From an uncultured Bacilli bacterium (GTDB lineage: Bacteria > Bacillota_I > Bacilli_A > RF39 > UBA660), in NCBI GenBank assembly GCA_934096815.1, contig CAKOMY010000004.1, positions 1 through 64,000 on the forward strand: 64,000 nucleotides of DNA, in the 5' to 3' direction. Under the pieces are notes generated by a model, which was not told the DNA's origin, did no database searches, and saw only the letters and a program-made list of their open reading frames with translations. Positions within the stretch are counted from its first letter, which is position 1. Each line of letters starts with the position of its first letter. Below are positions 46,364 to 54,498 of this stretch, piece after piece. Made by a program: the position numbers and the translations under genes.

Positions 46364-47569
46364 TTATTGTTTTTTCTTTTCGTTATCTATTTTATTAAGA
46401 TTGTTTTCGTAAGCATTATTTTTAGGATAGTAGAATTTTTCGTTTTTAATATTGTCGGGTAAGTATTGTTGCTTAACCCAGCTATTTTTATAATTATGAG
46501 GATATAAATAATCCTTACTATTGGTATGAATATGTTTAGGAACATTTCCACAGTTTTTAGTTCTAATTGTAGTTAATGCTTTATCAATTGCTAGATAAGC
46601 ACTATTACTTTTAGGAGATAAAGCCATTTCAATTACTATTTCAGATAATGGAATAATACATTCAGGAAAGCCAACTCTGGTTGCAGCATTAATAGCAGCA
46701 TCTAATTTTGGACCAATAGATGGATTTGCTAAACCGATATCTTCATAAGCAATTACTGATAATCTTCGAAAAATTATATCTAAATCTTGTGCTTCTAATA
46801 GTACACCTAAATAATAAACTGCCGCATCAACGTCACTACCTCTAATTGATTTTTGTAAGGCACTTATTGAGTTATAATAATTATCGTCGTTTTTATCAAT
46901 ATATATTATTGGTTTAGCGTTAATACTTTTTAAAACATCTTCAGTTATGATATGATTTGTTGAACTATAATAAGCCATTTCTAGTAAATTTAAAGCACTT
47001 CTAACGTCTCCATTTGAAGAAGATGAAATAATATTTAGACAATTGTCATCGATTTGAATACCTTCTAAATTGTCTTTAGCTTTAATAAGAATTTTAACGA
47101 TATCTTCAGGTTTAAGAGATTTTACCTCAAAGATTTGACATCTTGATCTTATAGCTGGATTAATACTATGATAAGGATTTGATGTTGTTAAACCTATCAT
47201 AATAATTTTACCATTTTCTAAGTAAGGAAGAAGAATATCTTGTTTATCTTTGTTCATTCTATGAATTTCATCTATTATAAGAATCATTTGACCATTCATT
47301 TTAGCTTCTTCGATTACGATATCAAAGTCTGTTTTTTTATTCATTACAGCGTTTAACATACGATATGGCATATTTAATTCATTAACTAAGGCATTTGCGA
47401 TACTGGTTTTACCACAACCGGGATTACCATAAAATATCATAGAAAATAATTTTTTATTTTTTACTAGATTAGTTAGAATTTTTCCTTCACCTATAAGATG
47501 ATTTTGCCCATATATATCATTTAATTTAATTGGTCTAATATTATTTGCTAATAGTTCCATAACAGTCAT
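46364..47569 (-). CDS. rarA: Replication-associated recombination protein A (RarA/MgsA)
   Basis: AAA+ ATPase of the clamp-loader type acting at stalled forks. 401 aa. P-loop YGNPGCGKTSIAN, Walker B ILIIDEIHRMNK, sensor 1 GLTTSNPYHS and the C-terminal tetramerisation region (AYEDIGLANPSIGPKLDAA, TTIRTKNCGNVPKHI). ATG 47569 or ATG 47560 (MELLANNIRP) are both acceptable starts. Leftward, against the general trend of this arm. Confidence 0.95.
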   Translation of the reverse strand: MTVMELLANNIRPIKLNDIYGQNHLIGEGKILTNLVKNKKLFSMIFYGNPGCGKTSIANALVNELNMPYRMLNAVMNKKTDFDIVIEEAKMNGQMILIIDEIHRMNKDKQDILLPYLENGKIIMIGLTTSNPYHSINPAIRSRCQIFEVKSLKPEDIVKILIKAKDNLEGIQIDDNCLNIISSSSNGDVRSALNLLEMAYYSSTNHIITEDVLKSINAKPIIYIDKNDDNYYNSISALQKSIRGSDVDAAVYYLGVLLEAQDLDIIFRRLSVIAYEDIGLANPSIGPKLDAAINAATRVGFPECIIPLSEIVIEMALSPKSNSAYLAIDKALTTIRTKNCGNVPKHIHTNSKDYLYPHNYKNSWVKQQYLPDNIKNEKFYYPKNNAYENNLNKIDNEKKKQ

Positions 47570-47597
47570 TCCTTTGCCTTTATATTATATATTAAAT

Positions 47598-47626
47598 TTG
47601 CTTATTTTTAAAGATATATGTATAAT
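47598..47626 (+). promoter_or_regulatory. Promoter of the xer gene
   Basis: TTGCTT, 17 bp, TATAAT. It makes the upstream ATG 47618 impossible as a start and supports ATG 47645. Confidence 0.75.
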
Positions 47627-47644
47627 TTATATAGAGGTTATGGT

Positions 47645-48508
47645 ATGAACGATGATTATATTAAAGAATATGAAAACTATTTAAGATATGAAAAAAATTA
47701 TAGTGTTAATACGGTTAATTCTTATATTTTAGAGTTATCTATGTTTAATGAATATGTTAATAAGGATTTACTTAAAATTAATGATGATGATGTAAAAAAA
47801 TACTTAAAAGCAATTAGTAGTAAATCTCCTAAAAGTGTTTCTCATAGTTTAAGTGCTTTGAAATCTTTTTATAATTATGAAGAAAGATTAGAAAAGATAA
47901 AAGATAATCCTTTGACTAAATTTAAGTCTCCAAAATTAGATAAAAGTTTGCCTACAGTGCTTTCTTTAGAAGAGGTAACATCTTTATTAGATATTGAAAT
48001 AAATACGCCATATGATGCACGAAACAAGGCAATTTTAGAACTTTTTTATTCTTCGGGACTTAGAATTAGTGAACTTATTAATTTAGAAATGGCTAATGTT
48101 GATATGGATGAAAATTTAATTAGAGTAATGGGGAAGGGAAAGAAAGAGAGAATTGTTCCTTTTGGAGATATTGCTAAAAATGTATTAAATGATTATATAA
48201 ATAATTATAGGACTTCTATTAATAAGAAGAATAGTACTTATATATTTTTAAATAATTTGGGAAATAAGTTGTCTAGGCAATATATCTTTAGAATTATTAA
48301 ACAAGAATGCATAAAAAAAGGTATAAAGAAAAATGTTTCTCCTCATACCTTAAGACATACTTATGCAACTCATTTACTTAAAAATGGAGCTGATTTGCGA
48401 ATAATTCAAGAACTTCTAGGTCATGAAAATCTAGCCACAACTCAAATTTATACTCATTTAGATAATGAAACTCTTAAGAAGGACTATGATGAATACTTTC
48501 CTAGATAG
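47645..48508 (+). CDS. Xer tyrosine recombinase
   Basis: Site-specific recombinase that resolves chromosome dimers at dif. 287 aa. SAM-like N-terminal domain (to about 100), then the catalytic set: R140 in SGLRISEL, the beta-hairpin Lys in GKGKKERIVP, H234/R237 in SPHTLRHTYA, H260 in LGHENLATT and nucleophile Y269 in IYTH. ATG 47645 is preceded by AGAGG at 7 bases and by a promoter. Only one Xer is in the window; whether it is XerC- or XerD-like, or a single-Xer system, needs phylogeny. It lies 1.4 kb from the dif site at 49865. Confidence 0.9.
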   Translation: MNDDYIKEYENYLRYEKNYSVNTVNSYILELSMFNEYVNKDLLKINDDDVKKYLKAISSKSPKSVSHSLSALKSFYNYEERLEKIKDNPLTKFKSPKLDKSLPTVLSLEEVTSLLDIEINTPYDARNKAILELFYSSGLRISELINLEMANVDMDENLIRVMGKGKKERIVPFGDIAKNVLNDYINNYRTSINKKNSTYIFLNNLGNKLSRQYIFRIIKQECIKKGIKKNVSPHTLRHTYATHLLKNGADLRIIQELLGHENLATTQIYTHLDNETLKKDYDEYFPR

Positions 48509-48517
48509 TTTAATTCA

Positions 48518-48625
48518 TTATTTAGATCTAGCGTTATTTTCATTTGCTTTAGCATTTTCATTAGCTCTTGAATGACATTTGCTATTATTTGCATTAGATC
48601 TTGCTTTTGCATTATATCTACTCAT
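48518..48625 (-). CDS. 35-aa basic Asn/Ala-rich small protein
   Basis: ATG at 48625 with a perfect TAGGAGGTAATT ribosome site, 35 codons. It starts MSRYNAKARSNANNSK and continues with repeats of the type ANENAKANENNARSK. Half of the residues are Asn, Ala or Lys/Arg. One Cys-His pair (KCH) is near the middle. Looks like an intrinsically disordered nucleic-acid-associated or spore-type small protein, but I recognise no family. Codons avoid stops without frame slippage, and the ribosome site is the main evidence that it is real. Confidence 0.65.
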   Translation of the reverse strand: MSRYNAKARSNANNSKCHSRANENAKANENNARSK

Positions 48626-48715
48626 AATTACCTCCTAATAATAGTATGGTAATTTTTCTTTTGTTTATTATGGTAATTAATGGTTATTTTTTAATTTTAT
48701 TTCATATAGTTTAAT

Positions 48716-49459
48716 ATGAATAATTTTTATATACCATTTTTAATTACTTTTTTAGCAGGAATATCTACAACGATTGGATATTTCTTTATATATTTAAAAC
48801 CAAAGAATGTTAACGGGTTTATTGGCTTTTCTTTAGCGTTTTCAGGCTCTATTATGTTCTTTATTTCTTTATTTGAATTAATACCTGATGGATTCTTTTA
48901 TTTGCTAAAAGAATATAATTTATTTGTTGCTACTATTGTTTTACTGGGAATGCTTGTTGTTGGGAATTTGATTATTAAGATTATTGATAGGTTTACTAGT
49001 AAAAATAATTCTAATAGTTTAGAAAAAATAGGAATTCTTTCAATGATAGGATTGATGATTCATAATATGCCGGAAGGGATTCTTACTTTTTTATCATCTA
49101 CTATAAATATTAATTTAGGAATTAAACTTAGTGTTGCAATTATGCTACATAATATACCAGAAGGTATTGCGATTGCTATTCCGACGTATTATGGAACAAA
49201 TAAAAGGAGTAGGGCATTTATTTATACTTTAATAAGCGGATTTGCCGAAACAATAGGAGCCGTTGTTGCGTATTTGTTTTTATATAGATTTTTATCTAAT
49301 TTACTTATTAGCTTAATACTTTTATTTGTGTCTGGTATTATGGTTTCTATTAGTTTTAATGAAATATTTAAAGAAGTAGAGAAGTATAGTAAAAAGAATA
49401 TTGTTTTAGGTACTCTACTCGGCTTAATTGTAGTTATTTTAACTGAATTTGTGTTGTAA
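48716..49459 (+). CDS. ZIP-family metal transporter (ZupT-like)
   Basis: 247 aa with eight hydrophobic segments. Both metal-site helices are visible: MIGLMIHNMPEGILTF (residues about 110-125) and LHNIPEGIAIAIP (about 143-155), the HNxPEG signatures of ZIP transporters of the ZupT/GufA type. Imports zinc or other divalent metals into the cytoplasm. The ribosome site is weak. Last rightward gene before the terminus. Confidence 0.88.
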   Translation: MNNFYIPFLITFLAGISTTIGYFFIYLKPKNVNGFIGFSLAFSGSIMFFISLFELIPDGFFYLLKEYNLFVATIVLLGMLVVGNLIIKIIDRFTSKNNSNSLEKIGILSMIGLMIHNMPEGILTFLSSTININLGIKLSVAIMLHNIPEGIAIAIPTYYGTNKRSRAFIYTLISGFAETIGAVVAYLFLYRFLSNLLISLILLFVSGIMVSISFNEIFKEVEKYSKKNIVLGTLLGLIVVILTEFVL

Positions 49460-49864
49460 TTTATTATGTAAACTAAATGTAAAGTAAAAATAGTAGGAGA
49501 AAAGGGGAGCACAAAATAGAGAATTTGCATTATTGAATGATCATTATATATAAGTTAGTAAAAATATAAATTTAATTTATATTAATAAAATAATTAGATG
49601 ATAAGGATAATAATATTAAATTAACATATAAGATGTAAGTTAAATAGAAAAAATAGAATTATAAGTATAAATAAAATATATTCAAATAATAAAAAAATAT
49701 ATAATATAAGAAAGATTGTTAATTATTAGAAAGCAGTCTTTAACAAATAAAAAATTAGTTTATTGATAACTAACTTATTAAGATTTAATTATAAAATAGT
49801 GATAGCAGGGGTATATTATATAATGATTGGTAATAAATTGTTCATTTCTTTTTAAATATGTATT
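49460..49864. other. Non-coding stretch before dif
   Basis: About 400 bases of very AT-rich sequence with stops in all frames. No ribosome site with a credible frame, no recognised RNA and no strong terminator seen. It is part of the terminus-proximal spacer. Confidence 0.6.
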
Positions 49865-49892
49865 GGTTAACATAATATATATTATAGGAAGT
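49865..49892. other. dif: dif site / left prophage junction
   Basis: 28-bp Xer site in reverse orientation: arm GGTTAACATAA, centre TATATA, arm TTATAGGAAGT. Read on the minus strand it matches the B. subtilis dif from memory at all but about three positions. The left arm is the XerD-type arm of the chromosome. The right arm here is contributed by the phage, and the same right arm and centre recur at 54756-54772 on the other side of the prophage. Confidence 0.88.
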
Positions 49893-49927
49893 TAGAAAAA
49901 ACGTTTAATAGACGGTAAATTATGCGT

Positions 49928-50524
49928 CTATTTTAGGATGTTTGATAATTTACTACGTAAATATTCAGTAAATTCTACTCTATATCGTTTATAAATTGTA
50001 TCGTATGCATTTTGATTTACAAATTTAATTAACATCTTTATACATTCACTAAATTTGTTTGTATCTGATATAACATCGATGTAATTGTATATATCGTCAA
50101 TAACATCTTCTTCTGTTTGTAGATCGTCGAAACTTGCAAAAAACTTTCTAGAAAATGAATTACTTACTTTTACAGCTGTTAAATAATATTTTGTTTTATC
50201 GTCGTTGTCCTGATGTGTTAAATATCGACAGCTAGCTCTTAATGATTTAACTGGTTGTATAAAATTCTCAGGTACCCCTACTCTTTTGGATAGGGAAGTG
50301 ATAGTTCTTGGATTATCTAATGCCAGGATAAAATGATAATGTTCCTTTTTTTCATTCTCTTCAGGTAAATGTTTTATATATGCGTAGTTTTTAAAACTAC
50401 CCTTTAAATCGAATAGAACGTCATTAAAAACATATGATGCCGTATCTTCATAAAGTAAGATCATAAAATTACGATATCTCTTTTCATCAATTTCTTCCGA
50501 TTTTGTTTCAATTTTCTTTGTCAT
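49928..50524 (-). CDS. Rolling-circle replication initiator (HUH Rep, Rep_2/pMV158-like)
   Basis: 198 aa endonuclease that nicks the phage origin. HUH motif at H62-Y-H64 in KEHYHFILAL and the candidate catalytic Tyr Y101 in RASCRYLTHQDN, the R-Y-L-T-H block of the RepB/pMV158 (Rep_2) family. This plasmid-type Rep, not the gpII type of M13, is expected in Gram-positive inoviruses. AGGAG-type ribosome site. Leftmost phage gene, downstream of the hairpin region that probably holds its target. Confidence 0.85.
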   Translation of the reverse strand: MTKKIETKSEEIDEKRYRNFMILLYEDTASYVFNDVLFDLKGSFKNYAYIKHLPEENEKKEHYHFILALDNPRTITSLSKRVGVPENFIQPVKSLRASCRYLTHQDNDDKTKYYLTAVKVSNSFSRKFFASFDDLQTEEDVIDDIYNYIDVISDTNKFSECIKMLIKFVNQNAYDTIYKRYRVEFTEYLRSKLSNILK

Positions 50525-50973
50525 ATTTCTCCTTTTTATGCGGCTTTGTGAATATTTTATCGAACAAATGCCGGTTTTTGCACAAAAAACACAAATAACT
50601 ATATAGTCGTAGTAGATATAGTTATTTGTTATTCTAGGTGCTTGTTTTTAGTCCGCCCTAGCCTACTAAATCTTGCGATTTTTAGTGCGGCTAGGCGGAC
50701 ATGTAACCTAAACCCCACCTTTTTAAAAAAGGTGCCTGTGTGCCACAACCCCAAAACTTTTACTACTTTTTTGTAAAAAAGTAGTGCAAAAAACTTTTAG
50801 AGGTCCTACAAGCGGACGGCTTGCAAAAAGCAAAAAAAATGATTAAAATCCTTTTTCTTGCTTTTTTAGACACCATTATTGAGTGGAAATGTTTATCAAG
50901 TAACTTTCGCGACATAACGAGGGCCCCTACCCCATTATTTCACGTTTACTTGACAAACACCTATCTATGCACT
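50525..50973. other. Phage intergenic region: hairpin cluster, candidate replication origin and packaging signal
   Basis: 450 bases with far more G+C than the surroundings and four strong inverted repeats. (1) ACAAATAACTATAT/ATATAGTTATTTGT, perfect 14 bp, loop with GTCGTAG, 50591-50629: the best Rep nick-site candidate. (2) GTCCGCC-TAGCC arms, 50651-50700. (3) CACCTTTTT/AAAAAGGTG, 50716-50734. (4) ACTACTTTTTT/AAAAAAGTAGT, 50762-50785. Further on, AAAAAGCAA and its complement (50825-50866) can end the leftward structural transcript. A 62-codon frame here is not convincing. Confidence 0.7.
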
Positions 50974-51249
50974 CTATTTCCAGAATGGTATATCTACAGT
51001 AGGTATTAAATTTAATAAATAAACTATTGTATTCCATACATGCTTAATGTTATAAAGTAAAACCATTACTCCAGCACATGCAATCCAAAATTTTAGATCA
51101 ATGAATAGATCAATAATACCTAATGATCCTTTTATGTTCGTAAAAATAAAATCTAAAGTAGTATTGAATTTTTCTGGAAGACTTGGTAAAGAAAAAGGAA
51201 TAAGATTAATAACACCAGTAATTAAACTGAATAAGCCTTTTAAGATCAT
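50974..51249 (-). CDS. Small phage membrane protein (pVI-like position)
   Basis: 91 aa with a hydrophobic N-terminal segment (GLFSLITGVINLIPFSL) and a second one at FWIACAGVMVLLYNI. Start overlaps the previous stop (ATGA). In filamentous phages a small membrane protein of this kind follows the adsorption protein and caps the virion end with it (pVI). Assigned by position and topology only. Confidence 0.7.
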   Translation of the reverse strand: MILKGLFSLITGVINLIPFSLPSLPEKFNTTLDFIFTNIKGSLGIIDLFIDLKFWIACAGVMVLLYNIKHVWNTIVYLLNLIPTVDIPFWK

Positions 51250-52346
51250 TCTCCACTACCTCCAGTAAATTTATCATACATTTTTCGCAATGTATTAACG
51301 CACAATGTAACACATAATACGTCTGTAAGATATCGATATTTCTTTAAACCGCCTAAAATCGGTCCAACATCGATAGTAATATCATTCCAGAATGATACTC
51401 CCATAATTTCAATTTTAGGAAATGTGATCGAACTAAATTCAGTCCAACTAAAATCGGCAAGTGAAATAATAAAATCTATTAATTTAATTGGAACCTCAGC
51501 AATAAAACCTAATTTATTAGATAATGTATCTTTAAAATCGTTTAAAAAATCAAAGTTATCTGGAATAAATAAACCTTTGATAGCATTAGCTATTGATTCA
51601 GGAATACCTTTAATTGTTTCCCAAATACCTTTCCTGGTATTTTCGGCTTGATCTAATTTAGAATTAGTATCTTTAATATTTTGATTTAATTCATTTTGCT
51701 TATTTAAAATATTTTGTTGCGTTTGATTTAAATCATTAAACAAAGCGTCTTGATTATTGATATCAAAACCAATAGAACTATAATAAGCACCATAAATAGA
51801 AGCATATATATCATGAGATGTAGGATTAGATAATGTTATTCTATCGTCAAATGATATATTATCTAATTCAGAACTTGTAACACCTGACATATTCCATAAA
51901 TTTATTGGAAGAACAATACGATAGGCTTTATTATCATTATAAGTATAAGTTCTACATGTTAAATTAGGAATTTGTTTAATTTGAATTAATTGACTAAAAC
52001 ATGATGTAGAACAACCTGAACCTGCGGCATAAGTACGCCAAATATTTAAAGAACCACTAGCACAAATATCTAAAATAAGATTAGTATTTTCAGTTCCAAT
52101 AGAGTTAAAATTACGCAATCTATCATTAATTCTAATACGTAAATCACGGCTAGTATAAACAACAGGAATCTCATAATAAGTACTAAAAGTAGTATCGTTA
52201 AATGTAATTTCTTGAGGAGTAGCCATATCGGCATGAACATCTAATTTTGAAAATAAAAATGATAAGATCATACCTATTGCAATATAACATAAAATACGAC
52301 CTAAGGTCCTAAAAAATGAGTTAAAACACGTTTTAATAAAATTCAT
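51246..52346 (-). CDS. Phage adsorption protein (pIII-like)
   Basis: 366 aa from ATG 52346. N-terminal signal/anchor (RILCYIAIGMILSFLFSKLDVHA), a beta-rich ectodomain with several cysteines (CSTSCF), a coiled coil at about 205-245 (QNILNKQNELNQNIKDTNSK), then hydrophobic segments near the C terminus. This is the architecture of minor coat/adsorption proteins. TAGGAGGTTTATAATG: the start overlaps the previous stop (TAATG), so translation is coupled. A longer in-frame start (52385) would overlap more and lacks a better ribosome site. Receptor unknown. Confidence 0.75.
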   Translation of the reverse strand: MNFIKTCFNSFFRTLGRILCYIAIGMILSFLFSKLDVHADMATPQEITFNDTTFSTYYEIPVVYTSRDLRIRINDRLRNFNSIGTENTNLILDICASGSLNIWRTYAAGSGCSTSCFSQLIQIKQIPNLTCRTYTYNDNKAYRIVLPINLWNMSGVTSSELDNISFDDRITLSNPTSHDIYASIYGAYYSSIGFDINNQDALFNDLNQTQQNILNKQNELNQNIKDTNSKLDQAENTRKGIWETIKGIPESIANAIKGLFIPDNFDFLNDFKDTLSNKLGFIAEVPIKLIDFIISLADFSWTEFSSITFPKIEIMGVSFWNDITIDVGPILGGLKKYRYLTDVLCVTLCVNTLRKMYDKFTGGSGE

Positions 52347-52777
52347 TATAAACCTCCTAAAAAAATTAATAAAATTACTAAACAAATTGAAAATATTAAG
52401 ACAAAATTTGTTAAGTAATTAGGATTTGCTTTTACTTTGAATACTGATACTCCTGTTACACTAAAATCTTCGTCTACTCCACTTGTTATTGAATAGCTGT
52501 AATTGTATGATCCATTATCGACATATGTGATCTTAACTGAATTTCCTTCGGAATCAATACCATAGTAACAATTACGCTGATAATTACCACTATCACACTT
52601 GTAACTGAAATATTGATAATCTTTATTTTCCCCAAAGTAATTTTTGAAAAAATCATGATATTGGCTAGACATGACAAAAGTGTCGTCAGCCACAAAAGAA
52701 TCAGCATTAACATCAATTGTAACTAGACATGTTACCGCTAATGCCAACATAATTATCCATTTTTTTGTATGTGTCAT
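52346..52777 (-). CDS. Secreted/anchored phage minor protein
   Basis: 143 aa. Signal peptide (KKWIIMLALAVTCLVTIDVNA, cleavage after the VNA-type site), four cysteine-containing ectodomain of about 85 aa with many Tyr and Ser (YKCDSGNYQRNCYYGID), and a C-terminal membrane anchor (FVLIFSICLVILLIFLGGL). Its 5' end overlaps zot by 65 bases. It is probably a virion tip component; no homologue is recognised by eye. Confidence 0.7.
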   Translation of the reverse strand: MTHTKKWIIMLALAVTCLVTIDVNADSFVADDTFVMSSQYHDFFKNYFGENKDYQYFSYKCDSGNYQRNCYYGIDSEGNSVKITYVDNGSYNYSYSITSGVDEDFSVTGVSVFKVKANPNYLTNFVLIFSICLVILLIFLGGL

Positions 52778-53387
52778 ATGCTAAATAGTCCGCCTTTCTA
52801 TGAAAGAAGAATGATGTCTTAAGTTTCTGATACTTAAGTTCTCCGTCTTTCTCTTTGCAATTAAATGCGTCAATTAAATAGTTAAATTGGAATAAACCGA
52901 AATAATTTTTGCATATAATTACGTTTCTTATTTGCTCTCTTAATGGCTTAGCCATACGAGCATAAACTTGGCTTGTACCAAGAATTAATTTACGTTGTTT
53001 ACGTTGCTGTGATAGTTCTACAATTATTGATAATGGAACTCCTTTGCTTTCTAATGAGTTTAATATTAAGTGAATTTCGTCTAATACGTAAATTACTCCA
53101 TAGATTCCATTTTCGATCTTAAAATCGTCAAAACCTGTATATTTTCTTATTTCATTAGGAATTGGAAAATTAAATTCAATATTTGTTACTACTATTGCTT
53201 TTGGGTAATCTTTTATGATCTTCCTGAATACGTGGATCATTGATAGAGATTTACCGGATCCTTGTGGACCGCACCAAATATTAATACCTGTTACGGATAA
53301 TTCTTCTTTATTGGAATTTTTAATTTTCCATAGCTGACTTGATATGCCGTCCCAGACATTTAGATTTTTTTCTAAATAATGATTCAT
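52713..53387 (-). CDS. Zot-type phage assembly ATPase (pI-like)
   Basis: 224 aa, hallmark of inoviruses. P-loop IWCGPQGSGKSLSM (residues 38-51) and Walker B IYVLDEIHLIL (about 99-109), followed by SQQRKQRKLILGTSQVYARM and EQIRNVIICKNYFGLF, as in Zot domains. Drives extrusion of the virion through the membrane. No clear membrane segment in the C-terminal part, unlike gpI of M13. That may relate to a single-membrane host (inference). TAATG overlap with the preceding tiny gene. Confidence 0.9.
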   Translation of the reverse strand: MNHYLEKNLNVWDGISSQLWKIKNSNKEELSVTGINIWCGPQGSGKSLSMIHVFRKIIKDYPKAIVVTNIEFNFPIPNEIRKYTGFDDFKIENGIYGVIYVLDEIHLILNSLESKGVPLSIIVELSQQRKQRKLILGTSQVYARMAKPLREQIRNVIICKNYFGLFQFNYLIDAFNCKEKDGELKYQKLKTSFFFHRKADYLAYDTYKKMDNYVGISGNMSSYN

Positions 53388-53518
53388 TATAGTCCCACAT
53401 CTTTTCCAGTAAATGCACCTACAACAAATCTAAAAGCCTTAATTCCAAAGGCCCAACATAATGCAGGACCTGTTGCAACTTTGACTAATTCCAAAAATGC
53501 ATCAGCATATTCATTCAT
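53387..53518 (-). CDS. 43-aa phage membrane protein
   Basis: Starts MNEYADAFLELVKVATG, with a hydrophobic middle (ALCWAFGIKAFRFVVGAF) and ending KDVGL. AAAGGAGTTG is 8 bases before ATG 53518. The stop overlaps the Zot start (TAATG). Size and topology fit a minor coat protein of the pVII/pIX type. Confidence 0.65.
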   Translation of the reverse strand: MNEYADAFLELVKVATGPALCWAFGIKAFRFVVGAFTGKDVGL

Positions 53519-53663
53519 ATTTTTTCAACTCCTTTTTTAGATCGAGAATGACCTCTTGCTTTCTTATTTCGTCATATTTATTAAATTGTTGTAATAAATC
53601 AATGACAAACTTTAAATTTTCTTTTTTATTTTCATTTGTTAATTTCTTATTAATTTTTAACAT
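53511..53663 (-). CDS. 50-aa charged phage protein
   Basis: Starts MLKINKKLTNENKKEN; helical and basic with VIDLLQQFNKYDEIRKQEV in the middle. AGAAAGGAAATTT precedes ATG 53663. The last 8 bases overlap the next gene. Cytoplasmic; function unknown. Confidence 0.6.
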   Translation of the reverse strand: MLKINKKLTNENKKENLKFVIDLLQQFNKYDEIRKQEVILDLKKELKKYE

Positions 53664-53683
53664 AAATTTCCTTTCTTTCTAAT

Positions 53684-53720
53684 AAAAAATAAGGGAAAAC
53701 TTTTCACATTTTCCCTTATT
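53684..53720 (-). terminator. Perfect terminator after the major coat gene
   Basis: AATAAGGGAAAA/TTTTCCCTTATT 12-bp perfect stem, 9-base loop, with a T run on the minus strand (53684-53689). It starts 2 bases after the coat stop codon. Partial termination here would keep coat mRNA abundant and downstream gene expression low, as in M13 after gene VIII. Confidence 0.88.
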
Positions 53721-53721
53721 G

Positions 53722-53943
53722 CTATATTTTTCCGCCGCGACCTGTAAGGGCATTTTTAAGATAATTGTAACCTTTACGTCCGAATTTCCAAGCGACAATT
53801 GCTCCGATACCTGCAGCAATAATAACGCCTACAATTGCAGCAATATCAGATAATGAAACTGCACTTGTAACTGCACCAGTAATAGAAGTTACAAAATCCT
53901 TTGGAGTTGTAGCAACACCGTCAACGAAACTAATTCCTAACAT
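53722..53943 (-). CDS. Major coat protein (pVIII-like)
   Basis: 73 aa. An N-terminal part rich in Ala, Val, Ser and Thr (KDFVTSITGAVTSAVSLSD), one membrane helix (IAAIVGVIIAAGIGAIVAW) and a basic, DNA-facing C terminus (KFGRKGYNYLKNALTGRGGK): the pVIII plan. No cleavable signal peptide is obvious, which differs from Ff phages. AAAGGAAAT precedes ATG 53943. Confidence 0.87.
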   Translation of the reverse strand: MLGISFVDGVATTPKDFVTSITGAVTSAVSLSDIAAIVGVIIAAGIGAIVAWKFGRKGYNYLKNALTGRGGKI

Positions 53944-53945
53944 AT

Positions 53946-54143
53946 CTATTTCCTTTCTATTCCTCTTACAATATCAAGTATCTTATCGAAGAAACTTATT
54001 GTATGTTCATCTGCTGTAATGCTTTGAATAAACATACGATTATATTTATCTACTGTCGAACTTGAACGATGTCTTATTCGGTTAGTAGTATAAACCACAT
54101 TGAAACTTTTATAATTTGCGTTATAATACACTAATAGTTTCAT
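53946..54143 (-). CDS. Small phage protein, unknown
   Basis: 65 aa, basic with a beta-rich start (MKLLVYYNANYKSFNVVYTT) and RIRHRSSSTVDKYNRM in the middle. The 5' end overlaps the upstream gene by 23 bases, and the stop is 2 bases before the coat start. Possibly a DNA-binding or regulatory protein; no motif. Confidence 0.6.
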   Translation of the reverse strand: MKLLVYYNANYKSFNVVYTTNRIRHRSSSTVDKYNRMFIQSITADEHTISFFDKILDIVRGIERK

Positions 54144-54441
54144 CTTTTAACACAATACTCTTTAATTTCATTGAGTCCCTTAATGGGTTTCTTGGGTTTT
54201 GTACTTTAGTAAATACTAATGTAGCACTTTGCCCCATATGATCTGAATTTAATGAATCAAATAATTGTGTATCGTTTGAGAAATATGATAATTCACTGAA
54301 ACCTTTAAACTTATCAGTGCTTTGAATTGCGTCTTTATTTGCTAGAATATAACCTAATCTACTTTTATAGACACCTTTCTCGTTCTTATCTTCATATTTT
54401 AGAACGCTTTGTAAAATTACTTTTAATTCTTTTTCTTCCAT
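54121..54441 (-). CDS. Putative phage ssDNA-binding protein (pV-like position)
   Basis: 106 aa, no membrane segment, mixed beta pattern with basic and aromatic residues (KVILQSVLKYEDKNEKGVY, then SATLVFTKVQNPRNPLRDSM). First gene of the structural operon and of the size usual for the ssDNA-binding protein (gpV), which is expected here but not otherwise present. GGAGATTCC ribosome site. Assignment by position only. Confidence 0.55.
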   Translation of the reverse strand: MEEKELKVILQSVLKYEDKNEKGVYKSRLGYILANKDAIQSTDKFKGFSELSYFSNDTQLFDSLNSDHMGQSATLVFTKVQNPRNPLRDSMKLKSIVLKDETISVL

Positions 54442-54470
54442 TTTTGGAATCTCCTTTCTTTATACACCTA

Positions 54471-54489
54471 CATACACTTGTGTACATTT
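54471..54489. promoter_or_regulatory. Operator copy 1
   Basis: CATACACTTGTGTACATTT, a near-perfect palindrome around TACAC-TT-GTGTA, in the divergent promoter region between the structural operon and the RHH regulator. It differs from copy 2 at one base. Confidence 0.7.
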
Positions 54490-54498
54490 ACATATTAA

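Noticed and set aside
50821..51009. 62-codon frame on the plus strand in the phage intergenic region
   Set aside because: Overlaps the hairpins and the end of the leftward 91-aa gene, has no ribosome site, and its translation looks random.
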